Below, piece by piece: positions 37,801-46,878 of a DNA stretch of 64,000 nucleotides. This stretch comes from an uncultured Alphaproteobacteria bacterium (GTDB taxonomy: Bacteria; Pseudomonadota; Alphaproteobacteria; UBA8366; GCA-2717185). Location of the stretch: positions 1 to 64,000 of the forward strand of contig CALSRA010000019.1 of assembly GCA_943788635.1 (NCBI GenBank), given 5' to 3'. Positions within the stretch are counted from its first letter, which is position 1. Each line of letters begins with the position of its first letter. The notes beneath the pieces are model-generated. The model did no database searches. It was not told the DNA's origin and saw nothing but the letters and a program-made list of their open reading frames with translations. Position numbers and translations under genes: made by a program.

Positions 37801-38831
37801 ACAGCAATGCCATCATCGCCGTGATCGGTGCCATTCTGATTGCGCTGCCGTTTATCGGGCTCGACAGCTATCCGCTGCATCTTGTTGTTGTGATTCTGAT
37901 TTGGTCGTTTGCCTATACAAGCTGGTCGATCATGGGGCGCTTCGGGCTGGTTTCGCTGGGGCACGGTGCTTTCATGGCAATCGGCGGCTATGTCACGGCG
38001 CTGCTATGGAATTACGGCGGATTGACGCCCTGGATTGGTATCCCGGTTGCCGTAATCTGTGCCGGGGTAGCAGCGGTCATCGTCGGCTATCCCTGTTTCC
38101 GGTTCAAGATTGTCGGGCATTATTTCGCGCTGGTGACGCTGGCGCTTTCGGAAGTGGTGCGGCAAGTGATTATCGCGACCCGCGACTATACCGGTGGCTC
38201 GCTGGGTTATACGCCGGAACGTTTAGGCGAAGGCTGGTCGATCATGGCGCTTCAGTTTCCGAATAACCGTATCGTGTTTTACTTTATCGCGCTGGGTATC
38301 TGGTTTGCCGGAATTTTGATCTGGCAGATGGTCGATCGTTCCATGTCGCGTTATGCGCTGGAAGCAATTTCAGAAGACGAGGAAGCCTCTGCCGCGGTCG
38401 GCGTGCGCGTGACCCGCGAAAAGCTGAAAGTCACGGTATTGAGCGCGATGATGACCGCTTTTGCCGGTGCAATGTACTGCCAGTACCAGATGTTCATTTC
38501 ACCCGATACGATTGGCGGGATTGGTATTTCGCTGCAGATCGTATTCGGCGTCGTCGTCGGCGGGATCTATCACGCGCTGGGACCGACCGTCGGCGCGGCA
38601 ATAACGCTGCTGCTTGCCGAAGTCCTCCGGATCGGGATCGGGACATCGGCGATTTGTATCACCGATAAGGTCTGTCTGAATGCCGCCGGGGTTCCCCTGT
38701 TGGTCTATGGCGTCATGCTTGTGCTGTTCATCGTATTTCTGCCGAAGGGAATTGTTGGCGGGATCATGGATAAATGGCACGGTCGCGGTGATGCTGCGGC
38801 AGCAACGTTGAAAAAGGTCGGGGTGAAATAA
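37797..38831 (+). CDS. ABC transporter permease (LivM-like)
   Basis: The second permease, 344 residues, about nine to ten helices. It contains YTSWSIMGRFGLVSLGHGAF, a LivM hallmark, GYPCFRFKIVGHYFALVTLAL, the coupling motif ALEAISEDEEASAAVGVRV, and IVFGVVVGGIYHALGPTVGA. It completes the five-gene importer (binding protein, two ATPases, two permeases). The gene ends six bases before the stop of the convergent molybdopterin enzyme gene. Confidence 0.93.
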   Translation: MNSNAIIAVIGAILIALPFIGLDSYPLHLVVVILIWSFAYTSWSIMGRFGLVSLGHGAFMAIGGYVTALLWNYGGLTPWIGIPVAVICAGVAAVIVGYPCFRFKIVGHYFALVTLALSEVVRQVIIATRDYTGGSLGYTPERLGEGWSIMALQFPNNRIVFYFIALGIWFAGILIWQMVDRSMSRYALEAISEDEEASAAVGVRVTREKLKVTVLSAMMTAFAGAMYCQYQMFISPDTIGGIGISLQIVFGVVVGGIYHALGPTVGAAITLLLAEVLRIGIGTSAICITDKVCLNAAGVPLLVYGVMLVLFIVFLPKGIVGGIMDKWHGRGDAAAATLKKVGVK

Positions 38832-38837
38832 GCGTGT

Positions 38838-41171
38838 TTAGCCTTTAATCGCCCGCCATATTTTTTCCGGTGTGACCGGCATATCGATTTCGGTAACGCC
38901 GAATTCTGACAGCGCATCGACAACGGCGTTGACGATGGCTGGCATGCCCGCGGTCGGGCCGGATTCACCGCAGCCTTTCACCCCCAGCGGGTTGGTCTTG
39001 CAGAAAGTCGGGTTCAACCCCCAGTCGAATGACGGGATCTCGCGGGCTCGCGGGATGCAGTAATCCATGAACGAGCCGGTGACGAGCTGCCCACTATCCG
39101 GGTCGTAGACGCTTTCCTCATACAGTGCCTGGCCAAGCCCGTTGATGACACCGCCATGCATCTGGCCTTCCAGCAGCATCGGGTTCACGATTGTGCCGAA
39201 ATCGCTGACCATGGCGTAGCGGGTTACGGCGACATGCCCGGTATCACGGTCGATCTCAACCTCGGCGACATGGCAACCGCTGGGGTAACTGTAGGCGCGG
39301 GCCACATAATGGGCATTGCCTTCCAGTCCCAATCCGTCACCAACGGGAACATTGGCACTTTTGAAAGATGCTTTCGCCACTTCGGTCAGGCTGATGTCAC
39401 GGTCCGTACCGGCGATGACAAAGCGACCGGAATCGAATTCCAGGTCGTTGGCATTGGTTTCAAGCAACTGAGCCGCGATCCGCCGGGCCTTTTCGATGAT
39501 GATTTCCGCACTCTCGACAATCGCCGCGCCCGTCACCGTCGTGGTGCGCGATCCGCCGGTCCCGGAGCCCGGTCCGATACGTTCGGTATCACCCTGATGC
39601 ACCCGGATCTGATCCAGCGGCAGGCCCAACTGGCTGGCAACGATCTGGCTGAAGGTTGTGACGTGGCCCTGTCCGTTTGTCTGTCCGGTCGTCGTCATGC
39701 TCAGGGTACCGGACGGATCGAATTGCAGGCTGACCCGGTTGTCCATAAAGCCATCCGGTTCGGTATAGACCGCGTAGCCGAAGCCCAGCAGTTTGCCACC
39801 CTTGCGGGCGCTGTCCTTTCGCGCGGCAAAGCCGGACTGGTCGGCCAGAGACAAAGCCTGGTTCATGCTTTTTTCGAACTCGCCACTGTCGTAAATCATG
39901 CCGGTTGGCGTGGTCCAGGGCAGTTCTTCGGGGGAAATGAGGTTGCGCCTGCGCAATTCAGCGGGATCGATACCCATTCCACCGGCGGCTTTGTCGACCA
40001 GTCGCTCGACCAGATAACAGTACTCGGGCTTTCCAGCGCCTCGAAAAGACGCAATCGGGGTGGTATTGGAAACCACGCATTGCGTTTCGGCAAATATCGT
40101 CGGAATCCGGTATACATTGGCCAGCATCCGGGTGCCGCCAGCGGAGGGAATAACGGGCGCGTTTCCGGTGACATAGGCACCCATGTTGGAAATGGTCCGG
40201 CACCGTATCGCCAGGAAATTGCCGTCTGCGTCCAGTGCCAGTTCGCCATGGGTGATATGGTCGCGGCAATGATAATCGGTCAGAAAAGAATCGCCCCGAT
40301 CCGGATACCATTTGATCGGTCGGCCCAATTTTTTCGCGGCCCAGGGGATGACGATCTGTTCCGGATAGATGTCATTCTTGATACCAAAGCCACCCCCGAC
40401 GTCGGGCGTAATCAGGCGCACTTCGGAAGGCGGTATGCCCAGACTGTCGGCGATGGCGGCACGGACCGGGTTGCTGCCCTGAGTTGGCGTATGGATAGTA
40501 TAGCGGCCGCTCGCGCTGTCGAATTCGGCGAGGGCACCCCGAACTTCCATGGCCGCGAGCATGATGCGGTTGTTGACGAGGTTGACCTGGGCGATATGCG
40601 CGGCCCGGTCGAACGCCAGATCCGATGAAGCTTTTTCGCCACGTTCCCAGTCGAGTACAACATTGGTGCCTTGTTCGGGCCATACCATCGGCGCGTCCGG
40701 CGCCGCAGCGTCCGATGTTCCGGTAACGGACGGCAGAATTTCATATTCAATTTCCAGCAGGTCAGCCGCATCAATCGCCTCAATGGCTGACTCGGCAATG
40801 ATCACCGCAACGGCATCGCCGGCAAACCGGGCGACATCGGATGTCATGCATCTTCTGGGTGGAAAGCGGACGGGGGACCCGTCACGGCTCTGTACTGGTG
40901 CTGAGGCGCGTATTTCACCGACGTTATCCGCTTGCATATCGGTATCGCAGAAAACGGCGATAACGCCTGGCGCGTCAGATGCGGCATCTTTATCGATCCC
41001 GACGATCCGGGCATGGGCATGCGGACTGCGGACAAAATGAGCATGTGCCTGATTCTGCAGGTTGAGATCGTCGATGAACCGCCCCTGGCCGGTCAATAGT
41101 GCGGCATCTTCAACTCGTTTGACGGATACCCCGATTCCCTGTTCGGAAGCATTTGCAACGGTATCAGGCAT
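38838..41171 (-). CDS. Molybdopterin-binding hydroxylase large subunit (xanthine dehydrogenase/CoxL family)
   Basis: The Mo-binding subunit of a xanthine-dehydrogenase/CO-dehydrogenase-type enzyme, 777 residues. The Ald_Xan_dh_C domain is residues 20-130 (VKRVEDAALLTGQGRFIDDL, HAHFVRSPHAHARIVGID). The cofactor domain has PDVGGGFGIKNDIYPEQI, PIASFRGAGKPEYCYLVERL in the active-site loop (the form II pattern, not the AYRCSFR of true CO dehydrogenase), GQGHVTTFSQIVASQLGLP and GSGTGGSRTTTVTG. The catalytic Glu is in VKGCGESGPT near the C-terminus. The FAD and 2Fe-2S subunits normally encoded beside it are absent, so partners must be elsewhere. It converges on the ABC importer. Confidence 0.92.
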   Translation of the reverse strand: MPDTVANASEQGIGVSVKRVEDAALLTGQGRFIDDLNLQNQAHAHFVRSPHAHARIVGIDKDAASDAPGVIAVFCDTDMQADNVGEIRASAPVQSRDGSPVRFPPRRCMTSDVARFAGDAVAVIIAESAIEAIDAADLLEIEYEILPSVTGTSDAAAPDAPMVWPEQGTNVVLDWERGEKASSDLAFDRAAHIAQVNLVNNRIMLAAMEVRGALAEFDSASGRYTIHTPTQGSNPVRAAIADSLGIPPSEVRLITPDVGGGFGIKNDIYPEQIVIPWAAKKLGRPIKWYPDRGDSFLTDYHCRDHITHGELALDADGNFLAIRCRTISNMGAYVTGNAPVIPSAGGTRMLANVYRIPTIFAETQCVVSNTTPIASFRGAGKPEYCYLVERLVDKAAGGMGIDPAELRRRNLISPEELPWTTPTGMIYDSGEFEKSMNQALSLADQSGFAARKDSARKGGKLLGFGYAVYTEPDGFMDNRVSLQFDPSGTLSMTTTGQTNGQGHVTTFSQIVASQLGLPLDQIRVHQGDTERIGPGSGTGGSRTTTVTGAAIVESAEIIIEKARRIAAQLLETNANDLEFDSGRFVIAGTDRDISLTEVAKASFKSANVPVGDGLGLEGNAHYVARAYSYPSGCHVAEVEIDRDTGHVAVTRYAMVSDFGTIVNPMLLEGQMHGGVINGLGQALYEESVYDPDSGQLVTGSFMDYCIPRAREIPSFDWGLNPTFCKTNPLGVKGCGESGPTAGMPAIVNAVVDALSEFGVTEIDMPVTPEKIWRAIKG

Positions 41172-41368
41172 ATTTCTGGTCCTGCTTCATTCAATTGTCG
41201 ATCCATGGCCATATCGGTGCGTTGGGTGATTGGTCTGCATCTTGTGACTGTCCCGAACAGTATAAGGCAGCGCAGACCGCGTTAACGATGTCTTTTAAAG
41301 GTATGTTCGCAATTTGGCGCGACTGTGCATGGGCGTGTTTCAGGACATAATTGCAAAAGGGCAGCGCC

Positions 41369-41824
41369 ATGAAAACTCGTGAAATACAACAAGGATTAAC
41401 GCGTCGGCAGGCCTTGGGTGGTCTCGTTGCGCTTGGGGCGGCTGCATCTGCTGCGCGTCCGGCGAAATCAGCGCAGTCCTGGGGTCGGGTCTTTATTTTT
41501 AATACAGCCCCTGAGCCGGTCACGCTGGAGCTAAACAGGCAGCGATTGCCTGAAATTGTGGGCACAGCGCGGGACGACTACTACATTCCCGATGTCATCG
41601 CCGTCGACCGCAGTTCGGCGCCGGAACCCCTCGTGACGGGCGAATTTGCGATGAAAAATAGCTTTTCGGTGACCTTTCCGGACCTGAAGGCGCATTACGA
41701 GATTGATATTGACCCGCAACGGTACCGGTTTGACCGGGATATCCAGCTTTATGTCCATCGCGACGGGGTCATCGTGCTCCAGAACGGCAAGGAAATGCCA
41801 GGCAGCGTCCGCCGTATTTCCTGA
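41369..41824 (+). CDS. Small Tat-exported protein of unknown function
   Basis: A 151-residue protein from ATG 41369 with AAGGG upstream. The N-terminus is a twin-arginine signal (LTRRQALGGLVALGAAASAA, cleavage near residue 34). The mature domain of about 115 residues is beta-rich, begins WGRVFIFNTAPEPVTLELN, and contains DDYYIPDVIAVDRS and SFSVTFPDLKAHYEIDID. Tat export implies folding before secretion or a cofactor, but no metal motif is evident. The upstream neighbour is the divergently transcribed molybdopterin enzyme. I do not recognise the family. Confidence 0.7.
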   Translation: MKTREIQQGLTRRQALGGLVALGAAASAARPAKSAQSWGRVFIFNTAPEPVTLELNRQRLPEIVGTARDDYYIPDVIAVDRSSAPEPLVTGEFAMKNSFSVTFPDLKAHYEIDIDPQRYRFDRDIQLYVHRDGVIVLQNGKEMPGSVRRIS

Positions 41825-41918
41825 CAGGTTCGACGGCTTTCCGAGCTGGTAGAGCGGGCAGTGGGTTTTCCTTCGCGGCCCGCTTTGCAATTGCGCAGGT
41901 TTGAATTACATTTAGGGA

Positions 41919-41995
41919 TAGCTGGGGTGCCGGATCCTGCCGGCTGAGATCATACCCAACAAACCTGACCTGGATAATGCCAGCGTAGGGAGCTG
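41919..41995 (+). promoter_or_regulatory. TPP riboswitch (THI element)
   Basis: The conserved TPP-riboswitch parts are in order: GGGGTGCC with its hairpin, the pyrimidine-sensing CTGAGAT followed by CATACCC, then ACCTGA and the closing GGATAATGCCAGCGTAGGGA. AGCT at 41920-41923 can pair with AGCT at 41991-41994 to close P1. The ribosome site GGGAG (41988-41992) of thiO lies inside the P1 3' strand, eight bases before the ATG at 42001. Binding of thiamine diphosphate should hide that site and block translation of thiO. Confidence 0.95.
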
Positions 41996-42000
41996 TTAGA

Positions 42001-43191
42001 ATGTCTATGGCACCAACAACCTTTATTCATAGCGGCGCGTCCCGGCCGAGCGTGGCCATCATAGGGGGCGGTATCTGCGGCTTGGGCATTGGCTGGCGGC
42101 TTGCCGCTGCCGGCTGCCGCGTTGATGTGTTTGACAAAGGTGAGGCGGGGCATGAGGCGAGCTGGGCAGCAGCCGGCATGCTGGCGGCTCAGGTGGAAAC
42201 CGAACCCGGCGAAGATGCGCTGCTGGCGCTGAATCTTGAAAGTCAGGCGGCGTGGCCCGCTTTCGCGACGGAACTGCAAGGCGTGACCGGCGTCGATCTC
42301 GGCTACCGGGACGAGGGGACGTTGGTCGTTGCGGCGCACCGCGATGATGCGGCGGAATTACGCAATACCTATGAATTTCAGTGCGGCCTGGGGCTGGACC
42401 TGACCTGGCTGACAGGCGGCCAGGCCCGGCGCATGGCGCCGCATCTGGCGCCGGCGGTCAGTGCGGCGGTGTACAGCCAAAAGGATCATCAGGTCGACAA
42501 CCGGCAACTGGTGACGGCGCTGCGTAAGGCATTTCTTGATGCCGGCGGATCGTTGCACGAACACAAGACTGTTGATGCGATTGAGGTTGCGGATAACCGG
42601 GCGCGTGGTGTTTTCGTCGATGGCGCGTTGCACGAAGCGGATATAGTGCTGCTTGCGGCAGGGGCCTGGTCCTACGATATCGATGGCTTGCCTTCCTTTG
42701 CACGGCCCCCGGTCCGGCCGCTGAAGGGGCAGGTGATTTCTCTGCGAATGGATCCACGGGCGCCGATTATCGATCATGTATTGTGGGGCCCGGATATCTA
42801 TATTGTGCCACGGCGCGACGGTACGTTGATTCTCGGCGCAACGGTCGAGGACAAGGGTTTTGATCGCGATCTTACCGCCGGTGGCATTTATCGTCTGCTG
42901 GAAGCGGCATGGGAAATTTTGCCGCAGATCGAGGAATTACCGGTCAAGGAAATGTGGGTCGGGTTTCGTCCGACCAGCCGCGACGACGCGCCGATTCTGG
43001 GCCCAACCCCGGTCGAAGGGCTTGTCGTCGCGACGGGGCACCACCGCAACGGCGTTCTGCTGGCGCCCCTGACCATTGACGCGGTCAGCGCCTTTGTGCT
43101 GGATGGCGATATCCGTTCGGCGATCCAGCCGTTCGGTATTGACCGGTTTTACGCCAACGCGTCACCGCGTGTGGCGGGAGTGAAGGAATGA
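42001..43191 (+). CDS. thiO: Glycine oxidase ThiO (FAD-dependent)
   Basis: Makes the iminoacetate (dehydroglycine) used by thiazole synthase in thiamine synthesis. It has 396 residues. The FAD-binding DAO fold starts AIIGGGICGLGIGWRLAAAG, with the Glu/Asp-ending second strand VDVFDKGEAGHEASWAAAGM. Further family blocks are DYRDEGTLVV-like (LGYRDEGTLVVA), RPLKGQVISLRMDP, DIYIVPRRDGTLILGATVED and the C-terminal ATGHHRNGVLLAPLT. It sits directly behind the TPP riboswitch and overlaps thiS by four bases (ATGA). Confidence 0.94.
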   Translation: MSMAPTTFIHSGASRPSVAIIGGGICGLGIGWRLAAAGCRVDVFDKGEAGHEASWAAAGMLAAQVETEPGEDALLALNLESQAAWPAFATELQGVTGVDLGYRDEGTLVVAAHRDDAAELRNTYEFQCGLGLDLTWLTGGQARRMAPHLAPAVSAAVYSQKDHQVDNRQLVTALRKAFLDAGGSLHEHKTVDAIEVADNRARGVFVDGALHEADIVLLAAGAWSYDIDGLPSFARPPVRPLKGQVISLRMDPRAPIIDHVLWGPDIYIVPRRDGTLILGATVEDKGFDRDLTAGGIYRLLEAAWEILPQIEELPVKEMWVGFRPTSRDDAPILGPTPVEGLVVATGHHRNGVLLAPLTIDAVSAFVLDGDIRSAIQPFGIDRFYANASPRVAGVKE

Positions 43192-43397
43192 GCCTCGCAA
43201 TTAAAATTAACGGTGAGGACCGGACCAGTTCGGCGTCGACCATCGTTGAACTGTTACGCGAAGAAGGCATCGATGAGACCGCGCGCTTTGTCGCGGTGGC
43301 GGTGAACGGGTCTGTCGTGCCACGGCGAACCTGGGCCGACGTTAATGTGTCGGCGGGCGACGACGTGGAAATCGTTAAGCCGGTATCAGGCGGTTAA
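43188..43397 (+). CDS. thiS: Sulfur-carrier protein ThiS
   Basis: A 69-residue ubiquitin-like protein that carries sulfur as a C-terminal thiocarboxylate for thiazole formation. The C-terminus is EIVKPVSGG, with the Gly-Gly end required for activation by ThiF. RFVAVAVNGSVVPRRTW is the usual central block. It is coupled to thiO by an ATGA overlap and stands 34 bases ahead of thiG. No thiF is present in the window, so activation must be by an enzyme encoded elsewhere. Confidence 0.94.
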   Translation: MSLAIKINGEDRTSSASTIVELLREEGIDETARFVAVAVNGSVVPRRTWADVNVSAGDDVEIVKPVSGG

Positions 43398-43431
43398 GGG
43401 CGGAAAACATTAAAATGGGCGGGTTGAAACC

Positions 43432-44202
43432 ATGAGTGACACACTCACCATCGCGGATAAAACTTTCGGGTCCCGGTTGCTGATCGGGTCGTCGGGCTAT
43501 CCAAATCATCAAGTCATGATGGATGCGATCGAAGCATCGGGTGCAGAAATTGTCACCGTCGCGATTCGGCGGATCAACATCAGCGGAGGCGGTGAAAGTG
43601 TCATCGACATGATTGGTGACAAGTATCATATCCTGCCGAATACAGCTGGCTGCTACACCGCGCGTGATGCTGTGCTGACCGCTCAATTGGCGCGCGAGGC
43701 CGTCGAAACGGACTGGATCAAGCTGGAAGTTATCGGTGACGATGAAACCCTTTACCCGGATGTCGAACATCTGCTGGCTGCCGCTGACGAATTGGTCAAG
43801 GACGGCTTCATTGTCTTGCCCTATTGCAGCGATGACCCGATCACCTGCCGCAAATTGGCAGATATCGGCTGTGCCGCGGTGATGCCGCTGGGCGCGCCGA
43901 TTGGTTCGGGTATGGGGCTGCGTAATCCCTACAATATCGAGATCATCCGCGATCAGGTTTCGGTTCCGGTGATTGTTGATGCGGGTATCGGCACGGCATC
44001 TGATGCGGCAATCGCGCTGGAAATTGGTTGCGACGCAATTTTGTTGAACACGGCCATTGCCAAGGCACGCGACCCAATAAAGATGGCGGCGGCAATGAAA
44101 CACGGCGTGATGGCCGGACGACTGGCCTTCGAAGGCGGGCGTATCCCGCGTAAGCTATACGCCGACGCATCAAGTCCGAAGACAGGCATGATTGGCGCCT
44201 GA
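43432..44202 (+). CDS. thiG: Thiazole synthase ThiG
   Basis: A TIM-barrel enzyme that joins 1-deoxyxylulose-5-phosphate, iminoacetate and ThiS sulfur into thiazole phosphate. It has 256 residues. The Schiff-base lysine lies in [17 protein letters not shown]. Other landmarks are [51 protein letters not shown] and [20 protein letters not shown]. It is the last gene of the riboswitch-controlled unit; thiC, thiD, thiE and thiF are not here. Confidence 0.95.
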   Translation: MSDTLTIADKTFGSRLLIGSSGYPNHQVMMDAIEASGAEIVTVAIRRINISGGGESVIDMIGDKYHILPNTAGCYTARDAVLTAQLAREAVETDWIKLEVIGDDETLYPDVEHLLAAADELVKDGFIVLPYCSDDPITCRKLADIGCAAVMPLGAPIGSGMGLRNPYNIEIIRDQVSVPVIVDAGIGTASDAAIALEIGCDAILLNTAIAKARDPIKMAAAMKHGVMAGRLAFEGGRIPRKLYADASSPKTGMIGA

Positions 44203-44281
44203 ATGGGGATTCCGAAGGTCCCGCAACTGATTTGCGGTTCTTCGGGTCGGGCGGAGGCGTCGGGGCAGGCGGGTTGAGATC

Positions 44282-45073
44282 ATGATTGAAATCCCGATCT
44301 ATCAACTGGACGCGTTTACTCTGGGACCGGAACATCCGTTCAGTGGCAATCCTGCGGCGGTCTGCCTGCTGGATTCGTGGCTGGATGACAGCGTGATGCA
44401 GGCGATTGCTGCTGAGAATAATCTGTCCGAGACAGCGTTCTGCGTCTCGTCGCAAGGGCACCATGAATTGCGCTGGTTTACGCCAAAGGCAGAAGTGCCG
44501 CTATGTGGGCATGCAACGCTGGCCACGGCATTTGTTCTTTTTGACACGGGGCGTGTCGAGACGGAGGCTATCTTCGAAACGAAAAGCGGTACATTGACGG
44601 TGAAGAAATCACTCGACCGGTTGTCGATGGATTTCCCGGCACAGGAAACGGCCCCCTGTGCCGTTGCCGATACGCTGTGCCAGGCGCTGAACGCCGCACC
44701 GACATTCTGCCGGATGGGTGAGACCGATTATGTCGCGATCTTCGATCACGAATCGGATATTGAAACGCTGGCCCCGGACCGTGGCCTCGTTGAAGCCTTG
44801 GACCGTCCCGGCTTGATCGCAACTGCCCCGGGCGAAGGATGTGATTTTGTGTCGCGCTATTTTGCGCCGGCGAAGGGCGTGGACGAGGACCCGGTAACGG
44901 GGCGGGCGCATTGCGTTCTGGCGCCGTACTGGGCGGAGCGGCTTGGTCAGGTATCACTGAGTGCCTGTCAGCTTTCGACGCGTGGCGGCGCTGTGGACTG
45001 CATCGTGAGGGATGACCGTGTGCAACTGAGCGGTCGGGTAAAGCCTTATATGCAAGGGATGATTCGGCTCTGA
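44282..45073 (+). CDS. PhzF-family isomerase/epimerase-like protein
   Basis: A 263-residue member of the PhzF family, folded like diaminopimelate epimerase. The start IEIPIYQLDAFT and the SGNPAAVCLLD block are typical. The catalytic Glu is in NNLSETAFCV, and RWFTPKAEVPLCGHATLATA is the second hallmark. C-terminal features are DFVSRYFAPAKGVDEDPVTG and AHCVLAPYWAERLG. Most such genes outside phenazine clusters have no known substrate. A partly paired hairpin in the 79-base gap after thiG may separate it from the thi genes. Confidence 0.9.
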   Translation: MIEIPIYQLDAFTLGPEHPFSGNPAAVCLLDSWLDDSVMQAIAAENNLSETAFCVSSQGHHELRWFTPKAEVPLCGHATLATAFVLFDTGRVETEAIFETKSGTLTVKKSLDRLSMDFPAQETAPCAVADTLCQALNAAPTFCRMGETDYVAIFDHESDIETLAPDRGLVEALDRPGLIATAPGEGCDFVSRYFAPAKGVDEDPVTGRAHCVLAPYWAERLGQVSLSACQLSTRGGAVDCIVRDDRVQLSGRVKPYMQGMIRL

Positions 45074-45122
45074 CCAACCCGTTTGCCAGTTGTGAACCAA
45101 AGGCGACATGAGGAGAAAGCTG

Positions 45123-45614
45123 ATGATGCTGAAACATTTCACACGCTTTGCCGCTTACAATGAATGGGCCAATACGCGGCTGTATGACGCCGTCGAACTG
45201 CTTTCAGATGAGGAATATTTTGCTTCTCGTCCAGCATTTTTCGGGTCAATGCATGGGGTGCTGAACCATATACTGGTTGGCGATACAATCTGGACGTCGC
45301 GAATGCACGGTACCTCGCCATCCATTGCGCTCGATGCCGAAATGTATCCGGACCGGGATACTCTGCGCACCGCCCGGCAGAAGATGGATACCGAAATTAT
45401 CGCCTATATGGCGGAAAGAACCGAAGTGGATATGGCGGGTGATGTTCGGTTCAAAACCACCAGCGGCGATCCGCAGAGCATGGAACTCGCCGTGCTGCTG
45501 GCGCATTTTTTCAACCACCAGACCCATCACCGCGGCCAGGCGCATGGCATGCTGAGCCAGACGGATGTGGCGCCACCGCCGTTGGACCTGCTGTATTTCG
45601 TGCGGGATCAATAG
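45123..45614 (+). CDS. DinB-family protein
   Basis: A 163-residue four-helix protein of the DinB/YfiT superfamily, often metal-binding thiol-dependent transferases. ATG 45123 follows AGGAG. The three metal-ligand histidines are recognisable: one in MHGVLNHILVGD and two in HFFNHQTHHRGQAHGML near the C-terminus. RFAAYNEWANTRLYDAV is the family start. The function here is unknown. Its upstream neighbour is the PhzF-like gene on the same strand. Confidence 0.88.
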   Translation: MMLKHFTRFAAYNEWANTRLYDAVELLSDEEYFASRPAFFGSMHGVLNHILVGDTIWTSRMHGTSPSIALDAEMYPDRDTLRTARQKMDTEIIAYMAERTEVDMAGDVRFKTTSGDPQSMELAVLLAHFFNHQTHHRGQAHGMLSQTDVAPPPLDLLYFVRDQ

Positions 45615-45680
45615 CGCAACGTTCATTATCTTTGTGAAAACGGGTTGCGCTGGCAGACGTTCCACCCTATTGCGCTGAAT

Positions 45681-46872
45681 ATGGCATCACCAACCGAACA
45701 ACATGACGCGAGCCTGTCGGACCGGTCCGTCAGTGTCCGGTTATCGTTGTATTACATTTTTGTCTTCATCAATGCGGGTCTGTATCTGCCCTATTGGCCT
45801 GTCTGGCTGGAAAGCCAGGGCCTCGGGCCGGTGGAGATCGGGTTGCTGTTTTCTGCCGGCCGCCTGGCGCGGGTCGTTTCCAGCCCGCTGATTGCACAAT
45901 TTGTGGACAAGCGCGGGGATCGCAGAAAGCCGCTTCTGTTCCTCAGCGGCATGACAGCGGCGGGCTTCCTGTTATATGTGGGCTGTACCGCGTTCTGGCA
46001 ATATTTCCTGGTCACCATTCTGGTCGGGTTCGTGTGGGGAACGGTCATGCCGCTCGGCGACAGCCTTGCAATTGACAATACCCGCAAGCGCCCCATCCAG
46101 TATGGCAGGGTGCGGTTGTGGGGTTCTATCAGTTTTATTCTTGCGACAATTGCCGGCGGCCAGGCGCTTGAACTGATGCCGGAGTCCGGAATTTTCTGGG
46201 TCTTGCTGGCCAGTTTTGTTGCTGTTTTTGCCGTCTGCACCTTGTTGCCGGATACCCGGGTTGAGGCGGCGCCGCTGCGTCTATCTGCGATCTGGCGGTT
46301 GTTTACACATCCGACGTTTGCGCTGCTGATGCTGGCCAGTGCCTTACTGCAGAGCAGTCATTTGGTTGTTTATATATTCGGAACCCTGCATTGGCGTAAT
46401 GCGGGGATCAGCGATTCCATGATCGGGTTCTTATGGGCCGTGGGGCGTCATCGCCGAAGTTGCCCTGTTTGCGGTTGGCGCCCGGGTGACGGCGCGGCTG
46501 CGACCGGGGTGGTTGTTTGTCGTGGCGGCAATAGCCGGAATTATCCGCTGGCCGCTGCTGGCCTATGCCACGACATTGCCGGTGCTGGTGTTTGCCCAGA
46601 CATTGCATGGCATCACGTTCGGCGCCGCACACCTGGCGGCCATGGCGTTTATTGCCGAAGCGATTCCGAGCCGTCTTTCGGCGACCGCGCAGAGCTTGCA
46701 TGGGGCTGTTGCGCTCAGTATCGCCTCTGCGATGATTACTCCATTTCTGGGGGGACTGTTCGCCGATTATGGCGGCGGGGCCTTCCATGCCATGACCGTC
46801 CTTTCGATAGCAGGAGGTATCGCCGCATATTGGATGATGCGGCGCTGGCAGGGCGGGACGCTGGTCGACTAA
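45681..46872 (+). CDS. MFS transporter (MFS_1-like/PPP family), one frameshift
   Basis: A 12-helix secondary transporter of the phenylpropionate-permease-like MFS group. ATG 45681 is used. Family marks are LSLYYIFVFINAGLYLPYWP, LESQGLGPVEIGLLFSAGR, QFVDKRGDRRKPL in the loop between helices 2 and 3, and GTVMPLGDSLAIDN. One extra G in a run near 46443 shifts the frame after SMIGFLWAVG; removing it rejoins VIAEVALFAVGARV and the rest, giving 397 codons. The C-terminal half includes LHGITFGAAHLAAMAFIAEA. The solute is unknown. It ends seven bases from the convergent NlpC/P60 gene. Confidence 0.85.
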
Positions 46873-46878
46873 CGATGA

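Noticed and set aside
39156-40628. A 490-codon plus-strand frame opposite the molybdopterin enzyme
   Set aside because: No motif, no ribosome site, and complete overlap with a clear 777-residue protein on the other strand.
44203-44281. Intrinsic terminator after thiG
   Set aside because: A hairpin can be drawn but it has an unpaired internal segment and no T run, so it is not called as a feature.
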